A stretch of 64,000 bases of DNA, taken from contig CM032794.1 of the NCBI GenBank assembly GCA_019155185.1, positions 770,488-834,487 on the forward strand. Reading direction: 5' to 3'. The first letter of the stretch is position 1. Every line of letters starts with the position of its first letter. The translations under genes and the position numbers were made by a program. The stretch is from Beaufortia kweichowensis. Taxonomy: Eukaryota; Chordata; Actinopteri; Cypriniformes; Gastromyzontidae. Positions 24,701-35,829 of the stretch are shown piece after piece. The notes below the pieces were generated by a model. It saw only the letters and a program-made list of their open reading frames with translations. It did not search any database and was not told the DNA's origin.

Positions 24701-27700
24701 GTGTATTTGACTTTTTTACCATCAGTCCACAGGAATCTCATCTCCCAGTTGACATCATTCAAGCCGATCCACACGTCACCAGCAGAACTGAGCATTAGAG
24801 TCGTAAGAAATGCTGAAAACACAAACGAAAAGAATTCTTAATTCACATCAGGAATGTCACATGTGAAGAACAGATAACAGTATCGGTGTAATACTCGCCT
24901 TGCTCTGCGTGACTCCTAACGGACACCAGATTACCTCCATGTGAAATGCAGTGATCTCGAGCTTTATGCCACGACATCACATTATCAAAAATCTTGTAAC
25001 ACTATTTGGAAACACAAATGCTCAAATTTAAAGTGTGAAGATTTTCTAACAAAAGAAAAGTGTCTTTAAAGTGTTTAATGTGATTGTGAGCAGATGATGT
25101 TTTTGGATTGTAATGTTTCTCACTTTTCCCCGGAACAGGGTCCATTCAGGAGCGCAGCCGCCCGCAGCTATGGTGGATGGAAACATGGTGGTGTTGACAA
25201 AATCAGAACTTCTTTTACAGATGGAGGGTAACGCCACGCCACAGTTGATATCATTCCAGAATCCTACAAAAACACAGACGTGTTATTTTACTTTCATTGA
25301 CACACTGATATCATATAGGAGGAGATGTAATGAGAAGATCTTACCCATGCTCTTGTAAATGGTCACACAGTTCTCATCATTATTGGCAAAATTTGGTTCA
25401 TTATTATCCCACGCCGTGTATACAACAGATGAACCGTCCACCCAACTACAAACACACAAAAAAACCCACAAATGTAGTTTTATTAACAGGGCTCGAAATT
25501 GCGACTGAAATTTAATCTTTGCGATCTCAAATAATATTTGGGAGCATCTGTGCGACTGCATATTTTGTTGTAATACCAGTTTTATTTCTCTACAGAGCGT
25601 TCGGTAATTACTGCAGAGTATGTTCAGTGCTACTTTCATTGCTTTTTAAAACGCGCTAGACAGACGAGTTTGCCGCGCCTCGTGCACGAGCGCTGTGTGT
25701 TTCATATGTGTTACATACGTGTTTACCTGAGCACGTGTTACAGCTGGGAGCGCGCACCTCGCGACTGCACCGCAACTGACTGTATAGTAATGGCAGGTTT
25801 GTATTTTAAATACATTCACGAGCAAACCCCTTGAAAAAGCATTCGTGCTTCCCTCACAGCGGTGCAGCAGTCGCAGGTGTGAAACACGGCGCTCAGGCAC
25901 GAGACACTGCAGAAGACGCAATATAAGCAGAACATCATGTGATGTAGTTGCAGAATAGATGATTGACAGTGTGATATGAGAACTTTGGCCTCACACATAC
26001 AACCTTAGGGATAGTTTAGACTTTTTATCATTATTTACTCAACTGTTTTAAACCTGTGTTATTCTTTATTTTCGTTGGGTGCTCCTACATTTTTGCTGGT
26101 GCTTCTAACTCTTTGAAGTTAGGAGCACCAGTGCTACCAAGTTAAAAAGTTAATTTTGAGCCCTGATTAAATTAACTCACTTGTTCATGTCACTGTTGCA
26201 TGATAACTACACTGTAAAAAACACAGAAAACTAATCTGATAACCTGAAAACTGTAAATAATGTTCAGGGAAAATCACAGATATACTTTATATAAACATTA
26301 CAAGGTATTTTACTGTACTGTAATGTAAAAAGTATGAATAATAATATATTTGACAAAAATCTAAAACAGTGACAATCCGGTTATGTGTTTAAAGTTACTT
26401 AACTTTTGTTTGTCTTTAACGTCAACATCTCTGTTTGAAAAGTAAAACTGCATGAAACTGCAGCATACTTAATTTTATATGTGTTAAAGAGAGATTTGAG
26501 GTTTCATCACAAGCTCTTTTAAATACTTTTTATAGGTTAAATACTTGGGTATAAATGGTGACTAATAGTAATAATAGAAAAAAAATGAAAATGACCAAAT
26601 ATGAAGATACAAGGTTTCTGTTGGACAGCAACAATAATGAAACATACGGTTAAGAATTGTAAAATGTACATACAATGTAGAAAACTGTATTTGTATTGTA
26701 GTTGTTACGGTATTAACAAAAGCTTACTGTATTGTTTTTACAGAAGTTGGCAATAATGACAGCCAGTTTTACCATAAATACAACAGATATTTCATACAGT
26801 GTGGTATTATTACACTTTGTGTCTTAATCTTTTATGCTCACCTAAATGATTTGTCCAGCTCTACGATCATGCCGATGTAGTACTGACCTTCTGATCCTCT
26901 AGATATCTGTAAAACACCATCAGTTTAGTCCTTCTCAAATGTTTGTGAACAACATGTTTCATTTTCTGAATTTACCTGTTTCCATAAAAAGTTCCTCTCG
27001 CTTTGACCAGTAATGACAACAAGATCAGCGTGATTTTTCTTGCAGAAGACACGAGCTTCTTCCATAGACAGCAGGTCATTATTAATGAAATACTGACTGC
27101 TATTGAACTGGATCCAGCCGTCAGACGTCTTGTTATATTCTATTGTGAGATAAAAACAACGAAATGCTTGTATTCATCTGAGATCATGTGCTATATTATC
27201 TACTGTTCAACACACTGTTAAGAATGTGGCTTCAGGAACTAAGACATTAAGAGGTTATGCATTATATAATTCATAAATTAAAGATTAGATTGATTAAATG
27301 GAAACGTGAGGTATAACTGATAAACGTACACTACTGTTCAAAAGTTTAGGGAAACTTAAACGATAAATGATTTTTATTTCAACTGTTCAATTAACTGTCT
27401 GCTTGATTTTCTTGTTTTATTTCATGATGAATCAAAAATGCTCATAAAACAGTCTGCTACAGAGCTACAGATCTCAAATAGAGATGAATAGAAATGAATG
27501 TTAATGTATAACTCATGCTGGACTGACTCTTTACCCTGAATTACTGATGTCGGTGGTGATTTTGGAGTGATGCCTGTTGAAAGAAAAAATATCTAAATAT
27601 GAATTTCATAGGTTTTAAAATGATAAATGACAATAGATTTGTTCAAAAAGATTGACTGAAGTTGAGAAACTTTTTGTAATTTAATTTAAAGACATTCAAA

Positions 27701-30700
27701 AATGTGCGTCTTACAGTAAGTACAGTACAGTACAGTAAGCATAATACTGTATATGCACATGTGTACCTATTGGAATCTGACAGATCCAGTCATTATAAGC
27801 TTCACAAGCTCGATCATTCCACCTGCGTCCATAAGAGCCGATTTCTGCACAGTGTTCCTGATTATTATAGTTGTTTGGTTCCCCGAAGCCCCAATTATCA
27901 AAATCAGACTAAAATACAAAAACAGAAGAATGTGATACAAAACACCTGAACAATTTAAAATTCTTTTAAAGTAACGCAAAGACAAATTATGTGTATTACG
28001 AGAAATCACTCACTGGAGTTTGATCGGTCCACACAAAACCAGAATTACTGTCCAGTGAAGTGAAGCCGATCCACGCCGGTCAGAGCTCAGATACCTGCAA
28101 ACAAGTGCTCATTGTTTTAACTTTAGTCATGATGAGTTTAGATAAATGTATAATTATATAAGACAAATGTAACACTACACAATAATCATGTTAAAATGAG
28201 CACTTCACGGTAATGTATTTAATTCTTTATCTGAGTGGAAACTTGCTAAATCACCACCAACAGCTCGACAGAAATCACGAGCCTCAAACCAAGTCTTTTT
28301 CTCATCCTTCTGCTTTTGGTAGATCTAAGAAATACAAATGATCTTTTAACCCGTCATCAAGACAAAGACCATTACAATTTAATATGTGCTTCACACGAAC
28401 CCGAATGCAGTTGCCCGGATCTTTTTAATCCAGTTCTCTGGGCATCTGAGAGGTTGTGTGGTTGGAGGCTCTTTGGTTGTCGTGATTCCTTCTGCTTTTT
28501 TTTTACAGATGTATTTCTGTTTAGTGTTACAGGTCAGTACATCCCATAATCCAGCTGAAGTTCCTGTTAACATTGCCACACAACCTTTGCGTCTATCTGG
28601 ACATTAAATTGTGACAAAGACAGGAGAACAGAAATGAAATTCTTGTGGATTAGATCTTGACTGATATGCAAGAGCTGCATGAAACTCATCAACATACCTG
28701 GCATGCCGACATTAAAGTGTGTAAACTTGACTTTATCACCATTGATCCACTGGAAATGTTCAGTCTGCTGAGTATTAGACAGACCAATCCAGAAATATTT
28801 CTCAGGCCGAAGACCAACCAGACTGATGAGAAACGCATTCTCATACCTAACAGCAAAGATACAACATTACATTATTATCTCACTGTCAATTTCAAAATAC
28901 TTTAAGGTTGTGGTATTACAGATAAATATCATGTACATCACCTGCTGGAAACATCAATCAGACTCGCTGCCGTCTGCTCACATGTCAGTTTGGCATCATC
29001 AAAGGTTTTGCTTTCCATGGCAACATTATAACAGTAATAGCCAAACCTAAACCAACCCTGTGAAGACATTCACACCATCATCATATGACACTTTAATACA
29101 ATTTACATGTTACATAAGAGTGTGACGACACACACACAGAAAAAACTCACTATATCCATCAATAACTTTAGGAAGTGATCAATTTAGCAGTAAAAAATCA
29201 TGTTACATTTTGCTTTTGTTTGTGATTTACTATTACTACTTTTCTTATTATTTTGCTTGTGATGATATGGACTTGATATGGACTTACAGCTGGACATCCA
29301 GGACTGATCATCTCTGAGGAACCTTCAGGTTTAATAGAAGCTTTCTTCTTACAGATGTAACCACGAGCTGTTTCACAAGCATCATCTGCCCACTTTCCCT
29401 CCTGAAACACACACAAGATCAATGTGAGAAATATGAAGAAAAACATAGTGAGAACAAATAATAAAAACAGAGATAAAATGCAGTAGCGGCTCCTGACCAC
29501 AAATTTGGGAGGGGCAGTTTCTGGGTCGTAACTCACACAGACTCATATACACTTTGCTGACGCGGATTAATAATTTGTTCTTATTAATCCAAACTATACG
29601 TTCAAGTGATGGAAGAAGCAAAGAAAGGCGTAAAAAAAAAAGAAAAAATCTGCCAGATATGGCAACCTTTAATTAATTAAATTAAAGTGCTGCAGTTCCT
29701 TTTTTTTAGCACCACTGTTTCTTACATTGTGAAAAAGTGTGTGGCGTCCTGTTGAGCGTAAAAAGCGGGAGGGCAGAGACCCTCTGACCTGCTTATCAAA
29801 CCTGAAGCAATGCGATGAAATGTTAACATCTCCACCTCACTTTATGACTTTAAACAGTCTAAAATGTTTTCAAAATAAGGATGAACATTTTTGAGTTAAC
29901 AGTTAATTAGGACTGGTCCAGTTTATATAGAGTGGCTGAATATTTTGCCCATACAGACGAGCCGCAGCTGATAAAAGGACTGACCTTTCCTTTGATAAGA
30001 ACACAATCCTCCATGCGATTGGTGATGTGTGAAGGTTCTCCAACTAACCATCTGGTGAAGGTGACATGTGATCTATCTGACCACTCAAACAGATTCTGAA
30101 TCCGCTGATCATTAAGACCGATCCAGAGCTCATCACTGGACGCTACACAACACACACACACAACTTTAATACAATCAAATTACACACACAATAAATGTGT
30201 CTGCAACTAACAACTACTTTATTTATAATTATTATTTACCTATAATTATTGATTTATTGTGCATCTTTGCTTAAAACAATGTCTTACTACTACAGCAACA
30301 CATCAACCACTGTTCTCATACATGTCTATTGAAAAAGTTGTCAGATTTGTCATTAGGTGCTTTTTGGGAAAAAAGTCTTTCTAAAATGATCTGAAAAGTC
30401 ACTAAATCTCAGTTTGGTCTGTGGGTTAGGGCCACGTTCACAAATAAGACTTGGGAAAACCATGATTTTGTGCTGCATTCCAGACAACTGAGATGTGGGA
30501 TATTTCCCACCTTAAACAGAAAATAATGTCTGGAATGGGTATTACTAAAGTATTAAATACGGTTAATGTTTTTCTCTTTCTATTCATTAATAACAATAAT
30601 GTTTCTAATCTTATTAGATTAGACATTATTTCCAGGTTGGAGGTAGGAAATATCCTAAATTCAAGTTGTCTGGAACAGAGCATTATTATAATGAAAGTGT

Positions 30701-32142
30701 GGCAAGCCTGGTTTTTGGCAAACTGATTGTATTGCAATAGTTTTACTACAAATATCATGGTAAAATTATAATTATTACAGTAAAACCACGGTTAATCTTC
30801 CTGGTTAATGGGTTGAATTATATGTAGTCCTATAAATATCTGAATGTTATTAAACTACTACTATCTGTGTTTATACAGGTCGACAACATTTCAGTAGTTA
30901 ACACAACATAGATTTGTGTGTTTGTGTTATTGAGTGACACGTACAGAATCCAGTCTGTGTTATGATGAAACTGTGCTCCTCTATATTGTGTATGCTGGCC
31001 AGATCTGATCCTTCCCTGTGACACGCTGCCAAAGCGTCGCTCCACATCTTCTTATTGCGCTGCAGATAATAACAGTGACCGGCGTACGGCACCCACGCCG
31101 CTGGACAGAAGTTAGGCTGATCCTTACCTGAAACACACAAACACACACACACAGATAAACACTAAACACTGACTGAATATCTGCTCTGTGTATGTTTGTG
31201 TGTTGTACCTGCTGAAGGTGTGATATCTGTTGAATTGCCCTTACGGCAGATGTAGCCCAACTTCTTACTGCAGGACACACTTTCCCACTTAGACGCTTTA
31301 CCAGCGTTTAATGCGGCACAGTTCAGACCCGGCTCCAGAGACGGATGACCTGCGGTACAAAAGATTACAATCAAACAACCAAACGGTGTGTAAAGTTCTG
31401 AGTGTCTTTCACATGGGAATATAAGTTACCAGGAGCCCAGTTGAGATATCTGAATGGGTTTCCATTACTCCATTGCCAGCCGCTCTCAAAGTCAAGACTG
31501 TTCAGTCCAATCCACAGAGCAGAACCCAAGAGATTTGTCAAGCCTGAAATATAAAGTACATGATGGATTTCATTATTTTCCTGCTAATTATAATATGAAG
31601 ATGTGAATGTACCTGATATATAAGACTGTTCATGGAGCTCTGATATACTGAGAAGATCTGCATCTTGCTGTTGGCAGCTGGTTCGAGCTTGATGCCACGT
31701 CAGTACTGACTGTGTGTTTCTCTGATACAAAACACCAGTTACTGGATCACTGTCCCACCCTGAGACGCCTGTTCAGTCAAACAACATTAAGCACAAAACA
31801 ACATTTACATACACATTACAGTTATGTAAAAGCCAAGTGAATATCATGCTTCTTCAGTATTAAGATTTTATTCTTAATGGATGAAAATTATTTGCCAATC
31901 AATATGTCAGAAGTTTGTATTCAGTGATGAAACCCAAAGATCTTCAGGATGGCTGTGTTAGTGTTCCAGGAACACAGATATTCAAAGGAAACAGCTTTCT
32001 TGCTTAATATAGTGTGTTTGTGATAGGATGTTTGTGTCAGCAGGTCAGTGTTCAACAGGTCTGCTTGCATTTTATTACTCTTGTACAGTAACAGGAAGAG
32101 GAAAAATAAGGGGAAAAAGTGCTGCTGTTGCGGATTTAGATG

Positions 32143-32197
<55 letters not shown>

Positions 32198-33162
32198 AGT
32201 AGCAGTTTTTATTTTTTAATAAAGTATTAACAAGTATTATTACCAACTGTTAACATAAATAAAAAAAATGAATTGTACTTTACAGATTTCTATGTTAATG
32301 ATTTTATTGATATAAATGCATTTCATTTATACTACTGATTTGTGCTGTGCCGTGTGCTCTTACTTTTGGTCGGGCAGAATCCCCATTTCCTGTCCGTGTC
32401 ATAATCCGTCTCAGTTGAACACCACAGATGACCGTCTGATCTGCCCTCCACGATACACTCAGAGTACCACTTATTATCAAACTTAAAGGGGAACTGACAT
32501 GGTTTTCCAAATGAATTACCACCTAAAGTATAAATCTCTACACAAACACACAACAATTAGCAGAAAATCTTTTGTAATTTATCATTAATATTGTGGATGT
32601 TTGTTCATACCTTGATATCCATGAGAACACAGATTGTCTTTACTGCCATAAATCTGCCAGCGACTCCAAGATCCATTTCCACTAAACAGGACCACATCAG
32701 CCTCTCGATTGCCGTAGTTCATGTGTAAGGGTTGTCCCTTTAAACCAAACAGCGTCTCATTCTTACATTCCCAGGTCTGTAGTGGACTGAGTTCTTTACA
32801 GGGCAGAAGAATAATTTTCACCAAGTCTTTGATGTTTTGAGCTCCCAAGCAGAGTTTAAGAGAGACGCTGATAATTCTTGAAGATGAAACCCATCGGAAA
32901 CGCTGAGCGTCTGAAGATGCATCACACGCTGCCGTCTGCACCGCATTGGCACTAACCACATTCACACATTTGTTGTGCTCTTCATTGTAGATGAGAAAAG
33001 AGCCGCTGTCTACAGAAGAACAAATCATTTATTATTATTTAAATATAATTATTTATATCTGTATGTATATTGTTAAATGAGTGCGTTACCTGTTTGACTG
33101 GACGGCTGTAATGAGACACACAAACAAATCAAAACAAACAGTGAAACATGAAACATCTTCAT
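21774..33162 (-). CDS. mrc1: macrophage mannose receptor 1, tandem copy A, frame disrupted
   Basis: Endocytic receptor of macrophages and sinusoidal endothelium with the same 30-exon layout as copy B. Exons, 5' to 3': 33090-33162, 32611-33009, 32364-32537, 31613-31768, 31430-31543, 31209-31349, 30945-31127, 29985-30142, 29288-29401, 28942-29057, 28698-28846, 28401-28596, 28209-28324, 28014-28094, 27767-27908, 27535-27573, 26976-27139, 26842-26906, 25345-25445, 25124-25263, 24899-25001, 24640-24812, 23741-23846, 23407-23639, 23068-23232, 22733-22882, 22447-22564, 22209-22370, 22094-22126, 21774-22012. Against copy B, single bases are missing in the exons at 28401, 28014 and 23068, three single bases are missing in 22733-22882, and the exon at 22447 has one extra base. 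As written the protein would stop in CTLD3/4. The signal peptide, EPN/WND motifs, membrane segment and tail remain readable, so this may be a working gene with sequence errors or a recent pseudogene. Confidence 0.85.
25487..26165. mobile_element. 679-bp hAT-like insertion in intron 18 of mrc1 copy A
   Basis: Inverted ends CAGGGCTCGAAATT (25487) and AATTTTGAGCCCTG (to 26165) are flanked by the direct repeat attaa at 25482-25486 and 26166-26170. The matching intron of copy B (about 39527-39532) has a single attaa and no insert, so the precise empty site is visible. No transposase frame was found. The interior has a palindromic stretch near 26080-26140 (gtgctcc ... ggagcac). Confidence 0.85.
32141..32194. 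repeat. (CT)n microsatellite in mrc1 copy A intron 3
   Basis: An uninterrupted CT dinucleotide run of about 54 bp. It lies in the longer version of intron 3 (590 bp in copy A against 94 bp in copy B) and is absent from copy B. Confidence 0.95.
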
Positions 33163-33589
33163 ATCTGAACTTTCACTCGTGATCTGCACATGAAGGAATC
33201 CAGCGCGTGTTTGAAGACTCTCACACTTTTATACACTCTTGTCACACTTTACACTTTTCTATCCTGTCATGTGATCGTGAAGGGAGTGGGTTTAGGAACT
33301 GGTGGGGGGTATGGTTTACAAGCCTGTCCACCCACCTTGATGACAGCTCAATGCTATTATATGACCAGTGGAAGAGGAATATTAATATTCATTTAGAAAA
33401 TAATCAATTATTGTCTTTAAAAGGTACTGTATTGATAACTGAAACATATGATGGTTTACACTGTAGTAATAAAAAATGACAATGTAAAATCATAAAATAA
33501 ACAAACTGCTGGAGTATACAAGAATCTGCTGCTTTCTCTCAATAATGAGAATAAACAAGTAGAACAAATATTTACGTGATTCTTTCTTT

Positions 33590-33755
33590 CAACAGGGAAG
33601 AAAATGCTGATTTGGTGAGATTAGAGACACAATGGCAGTTCTGGAGAAGATGAAGCTCAGCAAGAAGGAAATGAGAGGCACAAGCATCAGAGGTCTGACA
33701 TACTGTCATCTGGAAATCCTGTTTCCTCTCCAATCAAACAGAAAGAATTCAAAAT
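33590..33755. promoter_or_regulatory. duplicated near-identical block upstream of mrc1 copy A
   Basis: This block is nearly identical to 47683-47842 upstream of copy B, although the DNA between each block and its mrc1 start differs. It could be a shared enhancer or promoter part, or an unrecognised 5' exon. A 48-codon open frame starts at 33632 (M-A-V-L-E-K-M-K-L-S-K-K) but resembles nothing I know. Confidence 0.4.
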
Positions 33756-34559
33756 TGTGCATAAACTGCTATTAAAACTACACACAGAAAGGAAAGAAAG
33801 ATCACAAGTGAAAAAAACAACACGCCAAAGTTTGTTTTGTCAAAGTAACAAAATCAAACATAGACATCAAAGCATTTTAAATTCTTGATGAATGCGAGAG
33901 TGTAAAGAGTGTGTGTCTGTTATTAAAACTAAGTTACATGTTTTAATCTCAAAGTTAATTCCTATACCGTATAGATGTACAGTATAGGAATTATTAAATT
34001 GTTCATATGTTAGCAAACCTACACAAACTGTAATAGCTTAAAATGAAAACATTTCTTGTGTGTACAGCAGTGTTTTGAATTTTTGCAATAATGGTCTATG
34101 CGTTTTGCTTTGGTCTCATTTTTGGAACCTCACATTTGCCTTTTGAAGAACAGATCAACTTCAAAAACTGACTTAAGGGTCAAGGACTGTTCAGTTCATC
34201 CTGTGTGGAAATCCCTCAACTCACATCTGACAAGCAGAGAGACAGACAGAGATATACCAGAATGAATTTTACACAATGTCCAATGAAACAATATTAGCTG
34301 ATATTTCAGATTGTGAACAGAAACAAATGTAGAAATGGAAACATCTATCTAATTTATGGCTATAATTAAATGAGAAATTCAATGAACACACTCACACGTT
34401 TACTTATCTACTGAATCTAAATGAGGACATTTCATAGACTTTGATTGGTTTATACACAGTTGGTTATTATTATTATAACCTGAACCTACACTTTAACCCT
34501 AATAGAAAACTTGCATTTTAACAATTTAGAAAAAACCTCACCTATTATATTTTATAATG

Positions 34560-34860
34560 TTTTTACAAATGGGCAATTTCAGAGTTATGAACGAGACATT
34601 TTCAGTCAAAACCTTGAAATATGAAGTCTCACATAATATTTATTACCAATATATTGAATCATCTGTTTATATTTTACCAAAGTCCTGTTGATGAAGTCCT
34701 GAAAAATATCAGTCTATACACGAGTTATACATTTAAAAAAAAGCAAATATTCATGTGTTATGAATGTGACAAAAAAGGCAACATACTTTGTAGGATTTCT
34801 GTGAAGTAAAACACACAAACCAGAAGCAATAATACCCAACAAATGAAGAAGAGATAACTC
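34560..34860 (+). repeat. dispersed repeat shared with hacd1 intron 1
   Basis: It matches 54650-54870 plus 55044-55083 in order and orientation. Shared words include gaaatatgaa, aaaaatatcagtctatacac, gagttat, ctttgtaggatttctgtga and acacaaaccagaag, then aatacccaacaaatgaagaag after an extra segment in the second copy. No coding frame is seen. Confidence 0.75.
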
Positions 34861-34954
34861 TTCTTCAATACATTCTTGTTCAGATCAGTTCTTGAATAAA
34901 GTAAACACCAGCGAATAAAATCAGTTTACATGACAAACAAAATCCCAACTGAAA

Positions 34955-35030
34955 ACATGAATTTAGCTCAGAATTGATGATGAGGAAAGCAAATAAGCCA
35001 AAAGAGCAGCTCTCCTGAAAGAAGAAAAAT
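34955..35030 (-). pseudogene. tmem236 exon 2 relic
   Basis: It matches tmem236 exon 2 and its flanks (50350-50452): catgaattta, ctcagaa, atgaggaaagcaaa against atgagaaaagcaaa, then tctcctgaaagaagaaaaa with the acceptor. Part of the exon interior is deleted, and the donor is changed (tttagctcag where the intact gene has tttacctcag, so GT is lost). No other tmem236 exons were seen here. It is a remnant of an earlier duplication that included mrc1 and tmem236. Confidence 0.7.
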
Positions 35031-35638
35031 CACTTTTAAAAAACTATAACTCACCAGATCTCATTTCTTCAGAAGTTTGTATTTACCTGTTGACAAAGGT
35101 TCTGTGTGGTTCTGATGTGTTCTGGACATTGAAGCGTTTGGAAGAGATCAGTTAATAATGTCTTCACATCAGTCAATAGCAAACATCTACTCAACAGAGC
35201 CGACAAACACCAAATCCAGCAAAAGATCAACATTACACAACCACAAACACACAAAGATCTGCAACAATCCTAGAGAGAAACACACAGTTATGGACAATGA
35301 CTTAATGAGTAAACTAGTGCATAATCACTTAAAATTCTCAATAAAAACAAAGTTCAGTACGACATGCAAAACTTTATCAAAGTATAAAACTTAATCAAAA
35401 AACATTTCACTCAAAAACTTAAAAGAAGAAAGACTTTAATTCACATGAATATTATTACAAGATGCAGACCAGAAAACGTCCCCAGTGTTTTGTAAAACTT
35501 GTTTGCCTTTTCTGTTGAAAATCTCATGTTTCATGGCTAAATATAAGTGCATAATTCAGGAGAATATTTTAAAACAATATAATGTAAAAGTGCTAAAACG
35601 CTGCCATGGAAAGATACCCGACTAACCTGTCCATAATC

Positions 35639-35644
35639 TTTATT
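35639..35644 (-). terminator. candidate poly(A) signal of mrc1 copy B
   Basis: A minus-strand AATAAA (in agtgaataaagatt) lies about 190 bases after the copy B stop codon, in sequence not shared with copy A. Confidence 0.4.
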
Positions 35645-35829
35645 CACTGAGTGTTACAGATAGACAGTAAAAGAGAGACAATACATTTACCAATACAAAA
35701 CAATCTGACACAACAACAACAGAGTTTCATAAGAACAGATACAAGAACAACTGATTTTCAATCCAGATACTTAACCTACTGATCTACTGACATATACTTT
35801 ACCTGTTCGTGATGAAATGTTTGTGTGTG

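Larger units (their letters stand above)
33163..35638. other. spacer between the two mrc1 copies
   Basis: About 33163-33275 still matches the upstream region of copy B, and so does 33590-33750 (see separate entry). The stretch between them is unrelated. Positions 34560-34860 hold a dispersed repeat shared with hacd1 intron 1. A decayed tmem236 exon lies at 34955-35030. No complete gene is present. Confidence 0.6.
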
